Of a stretch of 64,000 bases of DNA, positions 63,519 through 64,000 are shown in pieces. The position numbers were made by a program, and so were the translations under genes. The DNA comes from Puffinus mauretanicus. Taxonomy: Eukaryota; Chordata; Aves; Procellariiformes; Procellariidae. The stretch lies in assembly GCA_023333565.1 (NCBI GenBank), contig JAJKFH010002067.1, positions 55,954 through 119,953 of the forward strand. The letters are read 5' to 3'. The first letter of the stretch is position 1. Each line of letters begins with the position of its first letter. Below the pieces are notes generated by a model. It was not told where the DNA came from. It ran no database searches and was given only the letters and a program-made list of their open reading frames with translations.

Positions 63519-63584
63519 GGGCCTAATTCAGAATCCATGTGAGTCAGTGAGAAGGTTTCTTTGAAGGGATTTTGGATCTTGTCC
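63519..63584. repeat. degenerate 66-bp inverted-repeat (MITE-like) element
   Basis: The ends GGGCCTAATTCAGAATCC and GGATTTTGGATCTTGTCC pair at 12 of 18 positions. The layout recalls short hairpin-like repeats of the GGGCCTGATTC...GGATCAGGCCC type known from sauropsid genomes. Family assignment is from memory and weak. Confidence 0.45.
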
Positions 63585-64000
63585 TAAGTGACCACGGACA
63601 TACTCCTACATCTCTGCAAGCAGAAAGGTCATCTGCACAGTTCAGGTTGTATTTGGACAGCAAACACAGTAGATTTTTGTCACTTAACCAAAGAGAATTG
63701 TATCATTTTGGCTTGCGTAACCTGGCAGGTCAGTGAAAAACTAAGAACCTTGATCTCCTGAATCTTTGTTCTTTTATCTATACACTAGGCCTTGCTGGCC
63801 TTAATATAAATCAAGATATTATCTTTCATTTTCAAAGAGACCATTTGTGAAGCTGAACATGCTGTGTAATATAAGAAAGGAGAAATTAAGGAGAAAACCA
63901 TGAAAACAATTCTTCAGTTTGTGGTCAGTGACAGCAAAGATGCTAAAATGGGATACTACTTAGAGCATTTTAAGAAAAAGTCACTTGGGTCTGGTATTCC
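63585..64000. other. intergenic sequence, no gene recognised
   Basis: Nothing identifiable in the last 416 bases of the window. Confidence 0.6.

Overview
The window is vertebrate, almost certainly avian, nuclear DNA. It is AT-rich, with long introns and a CpG-island promoter. It carries CR1 LINEs with the octamer-type 3' end (ATTCTATG) typical of bird genomes, plus degraded CR1 relics of an older sauropsid type. No prokaryotic, organellar, viral or CRISPR feature is visible.

One protein-coding gene dominates: CEP120 (centrosomal protein of 120 kDa) on the minus strand. I could place 21 coding exons between 53128 (start codon) and 13432 (stop codon). Every junction has a GT donor and an AG acceptor and the reading frame is unbroken, giving a predicted 1019-residue protein. 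It has N-terminal and central C2-type domains, a low-complexity linker and a long C-terminal coiled coil. Exon 9 is a 99-bp in-frame exon that seems to have no counterpart in the human protein as I remember it. The promoter is a GC-rich island (about 52950-53720) with tandem GC boxes, an ETS-type site and two pentanucleotide repeat tracts in the 5' UTR. Just inside intron 1 lies a tandem copy of the exon 1 splice-donor region in which the donor has been destroyed.

Left of the gene (1 to about 11.5 kb) I find no coding exon. There is an isolated CpG-rich block at 1490-1735, an AT-rich block ending in a plausible poly(A) signal, a possible MIR-like SINE near 7.4 kb, and otherwise unremarkable AT-rich sequence. 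Right of the gene (53.7-64 kb) there is again no host exon. It holds a nearly full-length but dead CR1 element (55858-60012), with an esterase-type ORF1 and an endonuclease/reverse-transcriptase ORF2, both broken, and a small degenerate inverted-repeat element near 63.5 kb.

Other CR1 copies lie inside CEP120 introns: a 1.1-kb piece beside the exon 12 acceptor, a 100-bp 3' end in intron 6, and two ancient fragments in introns 17 and 19. In human, CEP120 sits between PRDM6 and CSNK1G3 on 5q23, a region that corresponds to the avian Z chromosome; I infer Z linkage from that, not from the sequence. I did not find a previously undescribed system. The best leads are exon 9, the exon 1 donor duplication and the CR1 beside the exon 12 acceptor.
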